The position numbers were made by a program, and so were the translations under genes. A stretch of 64,000 nt of DNA. Source: Dehalococcoidia bacterium. Lineage in GTDB: Bacteria; Chloroflexota; Dehalococcoidia; Lucifugimonadales; SHYT01. Below the pieces are notes generated by a model. The model ran no database searches. It saw only the letters and a list, made by a program, of their open reading frames with translations, and was not told the DNA's origin. The DNA lies in contig SHYT01000004.1 of NCBI GenBank assembly GCA_009692665.1, positions 62,001 to 126,000 of the forward strand, written 5' to 3'. Shown here piece after piece: positions 1 to 6,927 of the stretch; the first letter of the stretch is position 1; each line of letters begins with the position of its first letter.

Positions 1-268
1 TGACGACGGATATGTTCAACTCGTCACACCACTCAATAACCTCAGTAACCTTCTGCCCGCCGAAGCGATGTCCCTCTGAGACGTCTAGGAAACCAAACTG
101 GCGTGCGAAGCGGCGGTTGCCATCCAGAATCATGGCCATGTGCTTGGGGACCTGATGGGCCATGACCTGGGTCAGCAGTTGCCGCGTATACCACTTGTAT
201 AGTAACGAGCGGGCCGGGTGCGCAAATGTGGACCATTTGTGCGCTTTCCAGACTGCGGTGCCTGGCAT
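1..268 (-). CDS. uppS: Isoprenyl diphosphate synthase (cis-prenyltransferase), 5' part only
   Basis: This is the N-terminal part (about 89 codons) of a cis-prenyltransferase, which makes the long polyprenyl diphosphate carrier used in cell-envelope synthesis. The gene runs off the left edge. The diagnostic motif HMAMILDGNRRFAR is visible, equivalent to the family's diphosphate-binding HVAIIMDGN-RWA segment, followed by the EGH..G..KV...IEWC stretch. The sequence before the motif (LLYKWYTRQLLTQV) resembles the longer N-terminus of archaeal-type enzymes more than the short Escherichia coli type; that comparison is from memory. The ATG at 266-268 was chosen as the first start in an otherwise open frame. 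No strong ribosome binding site is visible. An insertion sequence ends only 22 bases upstream, so the native promoter has probably been displaced. Confidence 0.85.
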   Translation of the reverse strand, partial: MPGTAVWKAHKWSTFAHPARSLLYKWYTRQLLTQVMAHQVPKHMAMILDGNRRFARQFGFLDVSEGHRFGGQKVTEVIEWCDELNISVV

Positions 269-290
269 GGCTTTTACGGAAGTCGGAGTT

Positions 291-309
291 ATTGTACACT
301 TGACACCGC
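291..309 (+). repeat. Left terminal inverted repeat of the IS1595-family element
   Basis: The sequence ATTGTACACTTGACACCGC is repeated in reverse complement at 2068-2086. It contains the TTGACA -35 box of the transposase promoter. Read outward it also contains TACAAT, a -10-like hexamer 22 bases from the uppS start codon. Confidence 0.85.
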
Positions 310-328
310 CGATTGTTTGTGCTACTGT
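300..328 (+). promoter_or_regulatory. Promoter of the transposase, embedded in the left inverted repeat
   Basis: A perfect TTGACA (300-305) is separated by 17 bases from TACTGT (323-328). It points inward towards the transposase at 505 and would leave a leader of about 170 bases that is antisense to the small passenger ORF. Confidence 0.6.
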
Positions 329-332
329 AGTC

Positions 333-491
333 CTATGAAAAAGATTGTGGCTGGTCATGTTCATGCGCTACCCTCTTCGCTGCCTTCACGATGGGCTTCC
401 CTAGCACGCGCTCTGCAATCTCCTGTGTTGTCCACTCCCGTGGGTCTTTCCCCTGCTGTTTCGGTTGCGCTACCTTTTTCGGTCTAGGCAT
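333..491 (-). CDS. Small basic passenger protein of the IS1595-family element
   Basis: This 52-residue ORF is divergent from the transposase. It starts MPRPKKVAQP and contains a tryptophan-centred segment DPREWTTQEIAERVLG. The composition is basic and it is probably a nucleic-acid-associated or regulatory protein. I recall small ORFs of this style next to transposases of this family in other genomes but cannot name a family. The start at 491 was preferred over an upstream in-frame Met at 539 because the upstream extension overlaps the transposase start and has no family-like character. Its function is unknown. Confidence 0.5.
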   Translation of the reverse strand: MPRPKKVAQPKQQGKDPREWTTQEIAERVLGKPIVKAAKRVAHEHDQPQSFS

Positions 492-504
492 GAGGAGGCT
501 CCTT

Positions 505-1407
505 ATGGCGGCTACAAAGTACGAGATGAACTTGGTCAAACTCTTCCAGCAATTCCATGACGATGATGCGTGCCGGGATTACTTGGAAACCCTGCGTTGG
601 TCCGAAGGTATACGGTGTATGCGCTGCCAATCCGAACGGGTTTCGGGCCGCTCCAAGCGCGGTCAATATGAGTGCTACGTTTGCAATTATCAGTTCTCCG
701 TCACCGTCGGAACCATGTTGCAAGACTCGCACTTGGAATTGTCGAAATGGTTCCTCGCTACATACCTCATGATTGAAGCCAAGAAAGGCGTCTCTGCCAC
801 TCAGTTGAAGCGGACACTCGATATCAAATCCTATCGCACCGCCTGGTATCTCTGCCACCGCATTAGAGCCGCGATGCACGAAGCCTATCCGTACCCATTG
901 AAGGGCATCGTGGAAGTGGACAAGACATTCATCGGCGGAGAGGTCAAAGGTAAGGGCCGTGGGTTTACGGGCAATAAAGCCGTCGTCGTGGGCGCTGTGC
1001 AGCGTGACGGGAAAATCGTGTTGCAGGTTGCCAAAGACCGCACCCGCGCCACTCTGCATGACTTCATCAACAAGAACGTCGCGGATAGTGCTGAGGCCAT
1101 CCACACGGACGATTGGGCCGCGTACCGTGGCATTGGGGATGCAGACACCCGCCATGAGACGGTCAACCACTCTATCGAGGAATACGTGCGCGGCGACGTG
1201 CATACGAACACTATCGAAGGCGTTTGGTCGCTTTTCAAGCGTTCGGTAATTGGCTCGTTCCACAAGATTTCCGTGAAGCATTTGGACGCCTACCTTGACG
1301 AATTAGAATGGCGGTTCAACAACCGAGATAACCAGTACCTTTTCCGCGATACGCTCATAAAACTGCTTAAATCGGATAACCTCACTTACCAGGCACTAAC
1401 CGAATAA
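505..1407 (+). CDS. IS1595-family transposase
   Basis: This 300-residue transposase begins with a zinc ribbon (CMRC ... CYVC, about residues 36-60) that recognises the element ends, followed by the ISXO2-like DDE catalytic domain. Visible catalytic segments are VEVDKTFIGGE (first D), HTDDWAAYRG (second D) and HTNTIEGVWSLFKR (third acidic residue in NTIEG). The ATG at 505 follows a good AGGAGG (493-498), whereas the frame is open back to 391 without such a site. The last codons overlap the 3' end of a convergent passenger pseudogene by 12 bases. The protein looks intact, so the element may still be able to transpose. Confidence 0.9.
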   Translation: MAATKYEMNLVKLFQQFHDDDACRDYLETLRWSEGIRCMRCQSERVSGRSKRGQYECYVCNYQFSVTVGTMLQDSHLELSKWFLATYLMIEAKKGVSATQLKRTLDIKSYRTAWYLCHRIRAAMHEAYPYPLKGIVEVDKTFIGGEVKGKGRGFTGNKAVVVGAVQRDGKIVLQVAKDRTRATLHDFINKNVADSAEAIHTDDWAAYRGIGDADTRHETVNHSIEEYVRGDVHTNTIEGVWSLFKRSVIGSFHKISVKHLDAYLDELEWRFNNRDNQYLFRDTLIKLLKSDNLTYQALTE

Positions 1408-2021
1408 ACGTGACCAAAGCCAAGGGATGCCGAACCACTTAGAAACCCATCCATCAGCCTGGATCGCCGAACCAAAAATTGTGGCTACAATCACCGCACC
1501 ACCCAAAAGCCATAAGTCCCACCGGTGGTGGCTCCTTAGGGTCTCCATCTGGTCTTGGTGACGTTCCTCGGCGTCAGCGTCTTGATTCTCCTTCCATTTT
1601 TGTCGTCAGCGGCTAACTGCGTCTGGAATCTCTGCCACTCATCCTCGCGCTTAGTTTGAAACTCTAAGAGCCACTTTCTGTCAATCATTTCGCGGTGCTC
1701 TTTGGGGGTCGCGCCCTCCTGCCATTTGGTGAAGTCCGGGCCATCCCACTCTTCGCTAAAACGGCTGTACGTATTACCCCCATCTGAGTGTCAGGCCTGT
1801 TCGACAAATTCCGCGAACTTAGGAACGTGCATGACACAGAGTGGCGTTTCCTCATAACCCGAAGAGGCATCACCGAAAACCGAATGTGTATGACCGAAGA
1901 ATAAGAGTGATCGCCGTTGTTCCTGCCCAACCCCAACGATTGTTGGCGGGAACTTCGACTCCGGAGTAAATGCTGTTTTGAGTCCGAGGAATCCGCAGGT
2001 CGCGCAACTTCCGAGAGGCAT
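1396..2021 (-). pseudogene. Decayed second passenger gene of the IS1595-family element
   Basis: Read on the minus strand, a protein starts MPLGSCATCGFLGL, reaches VPKFAEFVEQA, meets an in-frame TGA (1791-1793), continues in the same frame with NTYSRFSEEW and ATPKEHREMIDRKW, then needs a one-base shift near the T5 run at 1597-1601. It ends with a membrane-spanning stretch (WLLGGAVIVATIFG) and a TAG at 1396-1398. The architecture is an N-terminal CxxC knuckle, a middle helical domain and a C-terminal membrane anchor. That resembles hypothetical passenger proteins I recall beside IS1595 transposases. One nonsense and one frameshift lesion make it a pseudogene. The continuity of protein-like sequence through both lesions is seen directly; the family link is inference. 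Confidence 0.65.
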
Positions 2022-2049
2022 CGCATTACCCTACTCACTGGATGCCACC

Positions 2050-2077
2050 AGTGTAGGGCCGTGATTAGCGGTGTCAA
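2050..2077 (-). promoter_or_regulatory. Promoter of the decayed passenger gene, in the right inverted repeat
   Basis: On the minus strand a TTGACA (2072-2077) is followed after 16 bases by TACACT (2050-2055), pointing at the passenger start at 2021. It mirrors the promoter in the left repeat. Confidence 0.5.
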
Positions 2078-2086
2078 GTGTACAAT
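2068..2086 (-). repeat. Right terminal inverted repeat of the IS1595-family element
   Basis: This is a perfect reverse complement of 291-309 over 19 bases, followed by weaker similarity inward. Confidence 0.85.
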
Positions 2087-2116
2087 CAACCGATTCACTA
2101 GGAATCAAGCCTTGCA

Positions 2117-2563
2117 CTACGGGTGGTTTTTGATGCTGATCACTTCCACAATTTTCAGCGCCAGAGTGCTTTCCACCCCAAGTGTCTTTTGCAGGTCATC
2201 CAGGAACTGCCGCTCTTCCGGTTCCACGGTCCCATCTGCAAGCACCAGGTCCGCAGCGACAAAGAAGGCCGCCACGGCTTGTTCTGTACTGAGCACACCT
2301 TTGGCGGCTTGCACCACAGAGGCCGGCCCACGCCGCTTGATGAGGCCGGCCACTTTATTGAGGGTGCCCGCCAGATCACGCATGTCATAGTCGCGGAACA
2401 TGGGCATTGTCGCCAGGCTCGCTACAGTCCGCCGCACCTCTTCAGGCGCTACGTCGCCGTCAGCAGCTATGCAGGCTACTGCAATGGCAGCGAAGCCTTC
2501 TTGCTTACTCAGCTTGATCGCCTCAGAATCCTTGCCACCCAGGACTTTATCGAAGAGGCCCAC
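2117..2563 (-). CDS. TerB-family tellurite resistance-like protein
   Basis: This 148-residue helical protein has the TerB-like pattern of two related segments, each with an acidic loop: CIAADGDVAPEEVR in the N-terminal half and LVLADGTVEPEERQFL in the C-terminal half. TerB domains are cytoplasmic, bind metal through these acidic residues and occur in stress-response gene sets; the precise role here is unknown. The GTG start at 2561-2563 (VGLFDKVLGG) was chosen because it follows GGAGG by seven bases; a longer reading from 2611 has no such site. It ends 31 bases from the insertion sequence. No other ter genes are visible. Confidence 0.75.
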   Translation of the reverse strand: MGLFDKVLGGKDSEAIKLSKQEGFAAIAVACIAADGDVAPEEVRRTVASLATMPMFRDYDMRDLAGTLNKVAGLIKRRGPASVVQAAKGVLSTEQAVAAFFVAADLVLADGTVEPEERQFLDDLQKTLGVESTLALKIVEVISIKNHP

Positions 2564-2682
2564 GAGCGTTCCTCCAGAAGTATCTGTCAGGTGTCTATTG
2601 TAGGCGCACAACAGAAAAAGGCAAAAGCGTGCAACACCCGCCGCGGCCTGCGCAAGTCGTGCTCAGCCACCGACACAAGCCG

Positions 2683-3012
2683 CTAGAGCAAGAGCGCCCC
2701 AGCCATATTCGCACCCAATTCCCGGGCATTCTTCCGCGTGGCCCCGCGCAGGTCGGCGCCGCTAAAGTCGGCGTACTCCAGATTGGCCTCAGTCAGGTCT
2801 GTGTTTCGTAGATCTGTGAGACTGAGGTCGGCAAAGTGTAAGTCAGCCTTGTGGAAGTTTGCACCAGACAGCACAGCAAAACGCAAATTCGCACGTGCGA
2901 GTGACGCGCCGCTCAAGTCCATGCCAGTGAAGTCTGCTCGCTTCCCATTGGGCTCTCCACGGAGCCACTGGACATGCGCTTCAAGGATCTGCTGCAATTG
3001 TCCACTGTCCAT
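2683..3012 (-). CDS. Pentapeptide-repeat protein
   Basis: This 109-residue protein has about 14 tandem pentapeptide units of the A(D/N)LXX type, for example MDLSGASLARANLRFAVLSG and ADLHFADLSLTDLR, from about residue 30 to 95. Such repeats fold into a right-handed quadrilateral beta-helix. Some family members mimic DNA and protect gyrase, but most have no known function. A short helical N-terminus (LQQILEAHVQWLRGE) precedes the repeats, as in many family members. A GAGGTG lies close upstream of the ATG at 3010-3012. Confidence 0.85.
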   Translation of the reverse strand: MDSGQLQQILEAHVQWLRGEPNGKRADFTGMDLSGASLARANLRFAVLSGANFHKADLHFADLSLTDLRNTDLTEANLEYADFSGADLRGATRKNARELGANMAGALLL

Positions 3013-3270
3013 TAGCGCACCTCATGAAAAGGTGAAATTACTATAAACCATTACATGAGATGTGTGTCATTCTGGGTAGCGCATCAGTTGAACACTTCCC
3101 ATTCTTACCTCACACGCACGCGTTCCTGCGACTTAAGTCAAGTCCCTAATGGCCGAGCGACCATCCCAGAGCGGGCTGATCTGCTCCTACTGACCTTGGC
3201 TGACGTGCCGGTGCTGGCCACTGCCTTCCCCAGTCGGTTTTCTGGGGAGGCCTCGCAGGTCTCTGGGCAG

Positions 3271-3465
3271 CTATCGGGCTCCCGTACTCCAAGGACGGCA
3301 GTCCGCGCCGTTTGCGACATGCTGCCTTGTCCTCGGTTCGTAGCGCACTTCAGGCGGCTGGCCAGGCCGGACGAAAAGCAGGCCGCTAGCAACGAGCGTG
3401 GTCAATTCTGTGCCGTTGCTGCCGCAAAGTGAGCAGGTTGAGTTGTTCTGGTCGTTGGTCGTCAT
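3271..3465 (-). CDS. Small hypothetical protein with a CxxC knuckle
   Basis: This is a 64-residue ORF starting MTTNDQNNSTCSLCGSNG. A CSLC pair near the N-terminus suggests half of a zinc knuckle, but no second CxxC pair follows, so the ORF may be truncated. It lies at the downstream end of a minus-strand run of small ORFs (3552-4621), which supports coding only weakly. The family is not recognised. Confidence 0.35.
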   Translation of the reverse strand: MTTNDQNNSTCSLCGSNGTELTTLVASGLLFVRPGQPPEVRYEPRTRQHVANGADCRPWSTGAR

Positions 3466-3551
3466 CCCGATAGTCCCTTCTGCCGGTCAGGGTTGACCTG
3501 CGCTCCGGCGGAACGTGTGATTACAAAGTTTCGCGGTGCCAGCTACCTCAG

Positions 3552-3902
3552 CTACTCCTCAGTTTGGTCGCCGTCCTTCTGGGAGGGCTGCCGAAACTCG
3601 TCGGGCGTTGTGTCTGACCATTTGAAGAGTGTCGCGTCTGGCCGCTGGTACTGCCGCTGGTGCCCGCAATACTTGCACACGCCGGCGAGAACTGCCTCTT
3701 GTGGCCCGAATCCCGCCTCCGGGAGCACTAGCCAGTGGCGCTTCGTAGGACTTTTCGCGCAATACATGTCCTTGGCAGGAATGACCGTCCCCGATGTACC
3801 AGGGGCAAACTGGCCTGCCCGCACTATCGATATACCCTGCCTCTGAGGTAGCGGTGCTCCCAGGCCAGGTTTGTTGGACTTGGGACGTTTGGACGTTGCC
3901 AC
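3552..3902 (-). CDS. Small hypothetical protein with a zinc-knuckle motif
   Basis: This is a 116-residue ORF. After a basic, proline-rich N-terminus (ATSKRPKSNKPGLG) comes a segment with MYCAKSPTKRHWLVL and then GVCKYCGHQRQYQRPDA, a CxxC motif with the HW...G.C..CG..R.. pattern that I associate with short DNA-binding or phage-type proteins in Actinobacteria and Chloroflexota. The GTG start at 3900-3902 shares one base with the stop codon of the preceding small ORF, a typical translational coupling. Function unknown. Confidence 0.55.
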   Translation of the reverse strand: MATSKRPKSNKPGLGAPLPQRQGISIVRAGQFAPGTSGTVIPAKDMYCAKSPTKRHWLVLPEAGFGPQEAVLAGVCKYCGHQRQYQRPDATLFKWSDTTPDEFRQPSQKDGDQTEE

Positions 3903-4069
3903 TAGGCGGGCTCATTCTTTTCCGGTGTTTTGCCCCACAACGCACGCTGGAGGCCGCGCTTGGAGAGCTCGTGTTTCTTCATGAGCCATGCCATGCGCTG
4001 TTCAGTGGGGAGAGGGCTGTTCAGGTAGTCGTCGTAGACAGCTTGAACTCGCTGAGTTGTTGTGGTCAT
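3902..4069 (-). CDS. 55-residue hypothetical protein, coupled to the downstream ORF
   Basis: This ORF of 55 codons runs from ATG at 4067-4069 to TAG at 3902-3904. It begins MTTTTQRVQAVYDDYLN and ends KTPEKNEPA. The LPTEQRMAWLMKKHELSKRG segment looks like a short helical, possibly helix-turn-helix-like region. Its stop overlaps the GTG of the next ORF by one base, supporting an operon of small genes. Family not recognised. Confidence 0.5.
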   Translation of the reverse strand: MTTTTQRVQAVYDDYLNSPLPTEQRMAWLMKKHELSKRGLQRALWGKTPEKNEPA

Positions 4070-4108
4070 AGCGGAGTCTCTCTTTCTCCCGTCGCTCCCG
4101 CGACGGGC

Positions 4109-4372
4109 TTAGGCCGCTGCCTCGTGATCGTGGAGAAAGCGGTGCATCGCATGTCGAAAAGCGTGGTAGGCAACCATCGGCTCGGGTGACGCGTGGATCG
4201 CCTGCAATGCCAGCGTGACATTGCGCGAGATGTACCACAGCTCCATATCAGTTGCCGCTGCCTCTTCGTGAGTGCGCAAGCCTTCTACAATCCCACTGGC
4301 GAGCTTCAGCGTGTCCAGCATCGCCTGTATGCGCATGTACGTTGGTGGCTTCCCCTGGGTAGCTGCCAGCAT
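4109..4372 (-). CDS. Hypothetical small helical protein
   Basis: This is an 87-residue, mostly helical, soluble ORF. The ATG at 4370-4372 (MLAATQGKPPTYM) follows a strong GGAGGGGG. An upstream in-frame start at 4387 would place that purine run inside the coding sequence and is less likely. The protein has no cysteine motif or membrane segment. It sits in the minus-strand run of small ORFs between the tRNA-Lys gene and the pentapeptide gene. Function unknown. Confidence 0.5.
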   Translation of the reverse strand: MLAATQGKPPTYMRIQAMLDTLKLASGIVEGLRTHEEAAATDMELWYISRNVTLALQAIHASPEPMVAYHAFRHAMHRFLHDHEAAA

Positions 4373-4408
4373 AGCCCCCTCCCTCAATTGTACGTTTCTA
4401 GACCAGGC

Positions 4409-4621
4409 TTATGCGTCTGCCGCCGCTGTAGCCTTGTCCTTGAGCCGCTGGCGCATGAGCCGATACTTCTGCTTCTGCTTGCACTGGTCAGAGCAGTACA
4501 GCCCACGTCCCACAGTCATAAATGCTTTCCCGCAATAAAGACACTTTCGGGTTTTCTTCTGCCGTGAGGCCGCCAATTTCCTGGCAATCGCACTCGGCAG
4601 TGAAAAGCGCTTCTGTGCCAA
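4409..4621 (-). CDS. Small zinc-finger protein
   Basis: This 70-residue protein has a basic N-terminus and a CLYCGKAF ... LYCSDQCKQKQKYR motif (CxxC with a second CxxxC pair about 17 residues on). The pattern is that of short treble-clef or zinc-ribbon proteins found near mobile DNA. The predicted start is TTG at 4619-4621. A GGAGGAATGG lies about 17 bases upstream, farther than ideal, so the start is uncertain. Likely binds nucleic acid; the partner is unknown. Confidence 0.55.
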   Translation of the reverse strand: MAQKRFSLPSAIARKLAASRQKKTRKCLYCGKAFMTVGRGLYCSDQCKQKQKYRLMRQRLKDKATAAADA

Positions 4622-4645
4622 CTCGATTGCCCCCCATTCCTCCCA

Positions 4646-4671
4646 GCATACGGCATAGCAAAGCCGTATGC
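4646..4671. promoter_or_regulatory. Inverted repeat upstream of the small zinc-finger gene
   Basis: Arms GCATACGGC (4646-4654) and GCCGTATGC (4663-4671) are perfectly complementary with an 8-base loop. Lying upstream of the start at 4621 and lacking a T-run, it is more likely an operator or leader hairpin than a terminator. Confidence 0.4.
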
Positions 4672-4707
4672 TACTCCGATAGCAGAAAACAGGTAAAACT
4701 CAATACA

Positions 4708-4720
4708 AATACTGTGTATT
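4708..4720. promoter_or_regulatory. Operator-like palindrome
   Basis: AATAC-TGT-GTATT is a perfect 13-base dyad in an AT-rich patch upstream of the minus-strand small genes, of the size bound by small phage-type repressors. Confidence 0.3.
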
Positions 4721-4990
4721 CGACTATCTGACTAGTCCGCGTCTACTGCCTGTGGAATTCGCGTGTTCCTGTGGATCGTTTCGTTCCGCACTGCGCCGTG
4801 CCGTGCAGCAAGAGCGGGAGCGGCTAGGAGCTGCAGCCGGGCTGTCCTGCGGCTAACCTCCTATGCACTTGTGCTCGATTTCCGACGCCATGCTCCCTGC
4901 AAAATCAACGCCAGCCCCACGCGAGGGTTGTTTGACCATAATCCCGCCCTGGGAAGGTGTGGCGGCCCCGCCTGAGCCCGTCAATAATCA

Positions 4991-5326
4991 ATGTCGGAGA
5001 GAGGCATCGCTAAGGAACTAGGAGTGAGCCCCGCGCTATTGAGCCTGTGGGGGAAGGGCAAGCGGAAGCTGTCTCCCGAATTGCAGGCTCGGTATTATCA
5101 GCTTGTAAACACTCGCACTGTAAACGTTTACAAAGAGGACGATTCCCAACGGCCCCCGAAGGGGGCCAATATGCGCGATAGTAACGGTGCGGGCTGTTTG
5201 GTGGGCCGAGGGGGATTTGAACCCTCGACACGCGGATTAAAAGTCCGCTGCTCTGCCAAGCTGAGCTATCGGCCCACAAGATACGCGACAGCCATTTTAG
5301 CAGGTGACGCCCGCCGGCGCTGCTAG
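4991..5326 (+). CDS. Short helix-turn-helix ORF, possibly a fragment
   Basis: The first 40 residues (RGIAKELGVSPALLSLWGKG) match a Cro/CI-type helix-turn-helix: a recognition-helix pattern with G-V-S-P at the turn and a following LSPELQARY. The rest of the 111-residue frame runs antisense through the tRNA-Lys gene and is probably not native coding. This suggests a regulator truncated by or fused across the tRNA end. It may be a remnant of the same mobile region as the small ORFs on the other strand. Confidence 0.35.
   Translation: MSERGIAKELGVSPALLSLWGKGKRKLSPELQARYYQLVNTRTVNVYKEDDSQRPPKGANMRDSNGAGCLVGRGGFEPSTRGLKVRCSAKLSYRPTRYATAILAGDARRRC
5119..5132. promoter_or_regulatory. 14-bp perfect palindrome, operator-like
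   Basis: TGTAAACGTTTACA is a perfect dyad resembling LacI/GalR-family operators, with an extra half-site TTGTAAAC at 5103-5110. It lies inside the helix-turn-helix ORF and about 70 bases past the tRNA-Lys 3' end. Confidence 0.3.
5151..5167 (-). terminator. Hairpin downstream of tRNA-Lys
   Basis: GGCCCCC-gaa-GGGGGCC is a perfect 7-bp GC stem 32 bases beyond the encoded CCA of the minus-strand tRNA. There is no clear T-run, so termination is likely but not certain. Confidence 0.4.
5199..5275 (-). tRNA. tRNA-Lys (anticodon TTT)
   Basis: The minus strand folds as a full cloverleaf. The acceptor stem is GGGCCGA/TCGGCCC, the D-stem GCTC/GAGC, the anticodon stem GCGGA/TCCGC with loop CTTTTAA (anticodon TTT), the variable loop GTGTC, and the T-loop TTCAAAT. 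The discriminator is A and the CCA is encoded (5199-5201). The T-stem as drawn (GAGGG/CCCCC) has one A-C mismatch. The 3' end faces the island of small ORFs, the usual side for integrative elements, but I found neither an integrase nor a second copy of the tRNA end. Confidence 0.93.
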
Positions 5327-6744
5327 ACAACTGCCGGCTTCCGTCCCACCCACGGCCGCGCTTCTTCAAATGCCATGCACGCCCGCAGTACCGTTACCTC
5401 ATCCGCCGGCCGTCCAACCACCTGCAAGCCCACGGGTAACCCCGCTGATGTGAATCCGCACGGCAGGCTGGCTGCCGGATGGCCCGTCACGTTGAACGGA
5501 AACGTGAATGGCGCCGAGCTCCAGAGCGGGTCCACCGGCTGCCCCGCAATCACCCTGGGCCGCTGCCCCAGCGGAAACGCCGTGGTGGGCGTGGTTGGCA
5601 TCAGCAGCAGATCAAACTGCGTGAACAAGTCGGCAAACTGCGCGGCCATGTACTCCTGCGCCGCCAGCGCCTGCGAGAACTCTGCGCCTGTGACCAGCAT
5701 CCCCGCTTCTAGCGAAATAATCGTCAGTCCGCCAAGTTCTTCGCGGTGCTGCTCCAGCAGTTCGCCCTGAGCGGCGTACGCCCCGGCGGCAAAGATGTCC
5801 CAGAACGGCTGGAACGGTTCGTGGAGTGCAATGGTGGATGGCTCCACCACCGCGCCTAGCCCCTCAAACGCCTTGGCGGCAGCTTCCGCCACCGCGCGCA
5901 CTTCCGGGTCTACTGGGTAATACCCCAGGTCCTCGCTCCAGGCAATGCGCAGACCGCGCACTCCTGCGCGTAAGTGCGCGGCGAAGTCCGGCGGCGGTGT
6001 CCGCATCGCTGTGACGTCCCCCGCGTGTGGCCCGGCGATTGCGTTCAAGAGGAGCGCCGCATCTTCCACCGACCGCGTGATTGGCCCGGGCTGGCTCAAA
6101 TTACTCCATGGCCGCTGGCCCTCAGACCGCCGCAACCGTGGCACGCGCCCCTGCGATGGCTTCATGCCGAACACACCACAGTAGCTGGAAGGCATTCGGA
6201 TGGAACCGCCGCCGTCGTCGCCCATATCCATGGGCGTCAGTCGCGCCGCTACCGCCGCCGCGCCGCCGCCGCTGGAGCCTCCGGTCGTGCAGCGCGTGTC
6301 CCACGGGTTGCGCGCCGCGCCTACCAGCGCGTTCTCCGTGATAGCGGAAAGCCCAAATTCAGGCGTGCTGCTTTTCCCCAGGATGACCACGCCCGCCTGG
6401 CGCAGGCGCTCCACCGCCACCGCGTCCTCCTTGGGCACGCGGTCCTTGTAGAGCCGTGACCCGGATGTGGTCCGCAGTCCCTTCGTGGCGAACAAGTCTT
6501 TAATCGACATTGGCACGCCGTGCAGTGGCCCCCGAAGCGCACCCCGCGCCGTCGCCGCCTCGGCCTCCCGCGCGGATGCCAGCGCTCCCTGCGCGTCAAC
6601 CGTAATGAACGCGTGGAGCTGCGGGTCAAGCGCGCCAATGCGGTCAAGAAATAGCCGCGTCAGTTCTACGGGCGATACGTGTCGCGCCGCAACCAGCCTC
6701 CCAAGCGTGGCGGCAGACGCCTCAATGAGTTCATCAGAATGCAC
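5323..6744 (-). CDS. Amidase-signature family hydrolase
   Basis: This 473-residue enzyme belongs to the amidase-signature family, which hydrolyses C-N amide bonds with a Ser-cisSer-Lys triad. The visible triad is K81 (SIKDLF), S156 in GGSSGGGAA and the nucleophile S180 in DDGGGSIRMPSS. The length fits single-domain amidases. The residues between the last two (MDMGDDGGGS) differ slightly from the usual GTDGGGS. It resembles GatA but stands alone without gatB or gatC, so a small-molecule amidase is more likely than the aminoacyl-tRNA amidotransferase; the substrate cannot be predicted. The GTG start at 6742-6744 follows GGAG by seven bases. Confidence 0.85.
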   Translation of the reverse strand: MHSDELIEASAATLGRLVAARHVSPVELTRLFLDRIGALDPQLHAFITVDAQGALASAREAEAATARGALRGPLHGVPMSIKDLFATKGLRTTSGSRLYKDRVPKEDAVAVERLRQAGVVILGKSSTPEFGLSAITENALVGAARNPWDTRCTTGGSSGGGAAAVAARLTPMDMGDDGGGSIRMPSSYCGVFGMKPSQGRVPRLRRSEGQRPWSNLSQPGPITRSVEDAALLLNAIAGPHAGDVTAMRTPPPDFAAHLRAGVRGLRIAWSEDLGYYPVDPEVRAVAEAAAKAFEGLGAVVEPSTIALHEPFQPFWDIFAAGAYAAQGELLEQHREELGGLTIISLEAGMLVTGAEFSQALAAQEYMAAQFADLFTQFDLLLMPTTPTTAFPLGQRPRVIAGQPVDPLWSSAPFTFPFNVTGHPAASLPCGFTSAGLPVGLQVVGRPADEVTVLRACMAFEEARPWVGRKPAVV

Positions 6745-6927
6745 CAGCGTCTCCTAACAGATATGCGACGCAGAGCGCGACTGTACCTACCGCCATGTTG
6801 AGTGTAGTAGATAACCACCGATGGATGCACATGGATCCACGATGACAGCGACCATAAAGGGGTATGTCAGCGACCGTACTTGAAGCCTTAGAACACCCTA
6901 AGACACCTGTATACTGTGCCTGCGCCC

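Larger units (their letters stand above)
291..2086. mobile_element. IS1595-family insertion sequence with passenger ORFs
   Basis: The element is bounded by 19-bp perfect inverted repeats (291-309 and 2068-2086). It contains an IS1595-type DDE transposase, a 52-residue passenger ORF on the opposite strand and a second, decayed passenger gene converging on the transposase. I found no matching target-site duplication: the flanks are tcggagtt on the left and caaccgat on the right. The insertion may therefore be old, or an end may have recombined. It separates uppS from the TerB gene. Confidence 0.85.
4622..4990. other. Gene-free stretch with two palindromes
   Basis: I see no convincing gene here. 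The left half is AT-rich and contains two dyad symmetries listed separately (4646-4671 and 4708-4720), which look like the control region of the small minus-strand genes. The right half (4740-4980) is GC-rich and featureless. Confidence 0.5.

Noticed and set aside
484-1281. A 265-codon frame antisense to the transposase
   Set aside because: No recognisable motif and no ribosome binding site; the transposase is unambiguous on the other strand.
1791-1793. TGA in the IS passenger gene as a possible selenocysteine or recoded codon
   Set aside because: A second lesion (frameshift near 1597-1601) in the same gene, and no selenocysteine-type hairpin noticed after it, fit simple decay.
283-2094. Target-site duplication of the IS1595-family element
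   Set aside because: The eight bases flanking the two ends (tcggagtt and caaccgat) do not match in either orientation.
3055-3432. A 125-codon plus-strand frame in the gap after the pentapeptide gene
   Set aside because: No family resemblance and no ribosome binding site, and it overlaps the more plausible minus-strand CxxC ORF.
5199-5275. tRNA-Lys as the attachment site of an integrated element
   Set aside because: No integrase and no duplicated tRNA 3' end were found in the window, so I report the island only as a possibility.
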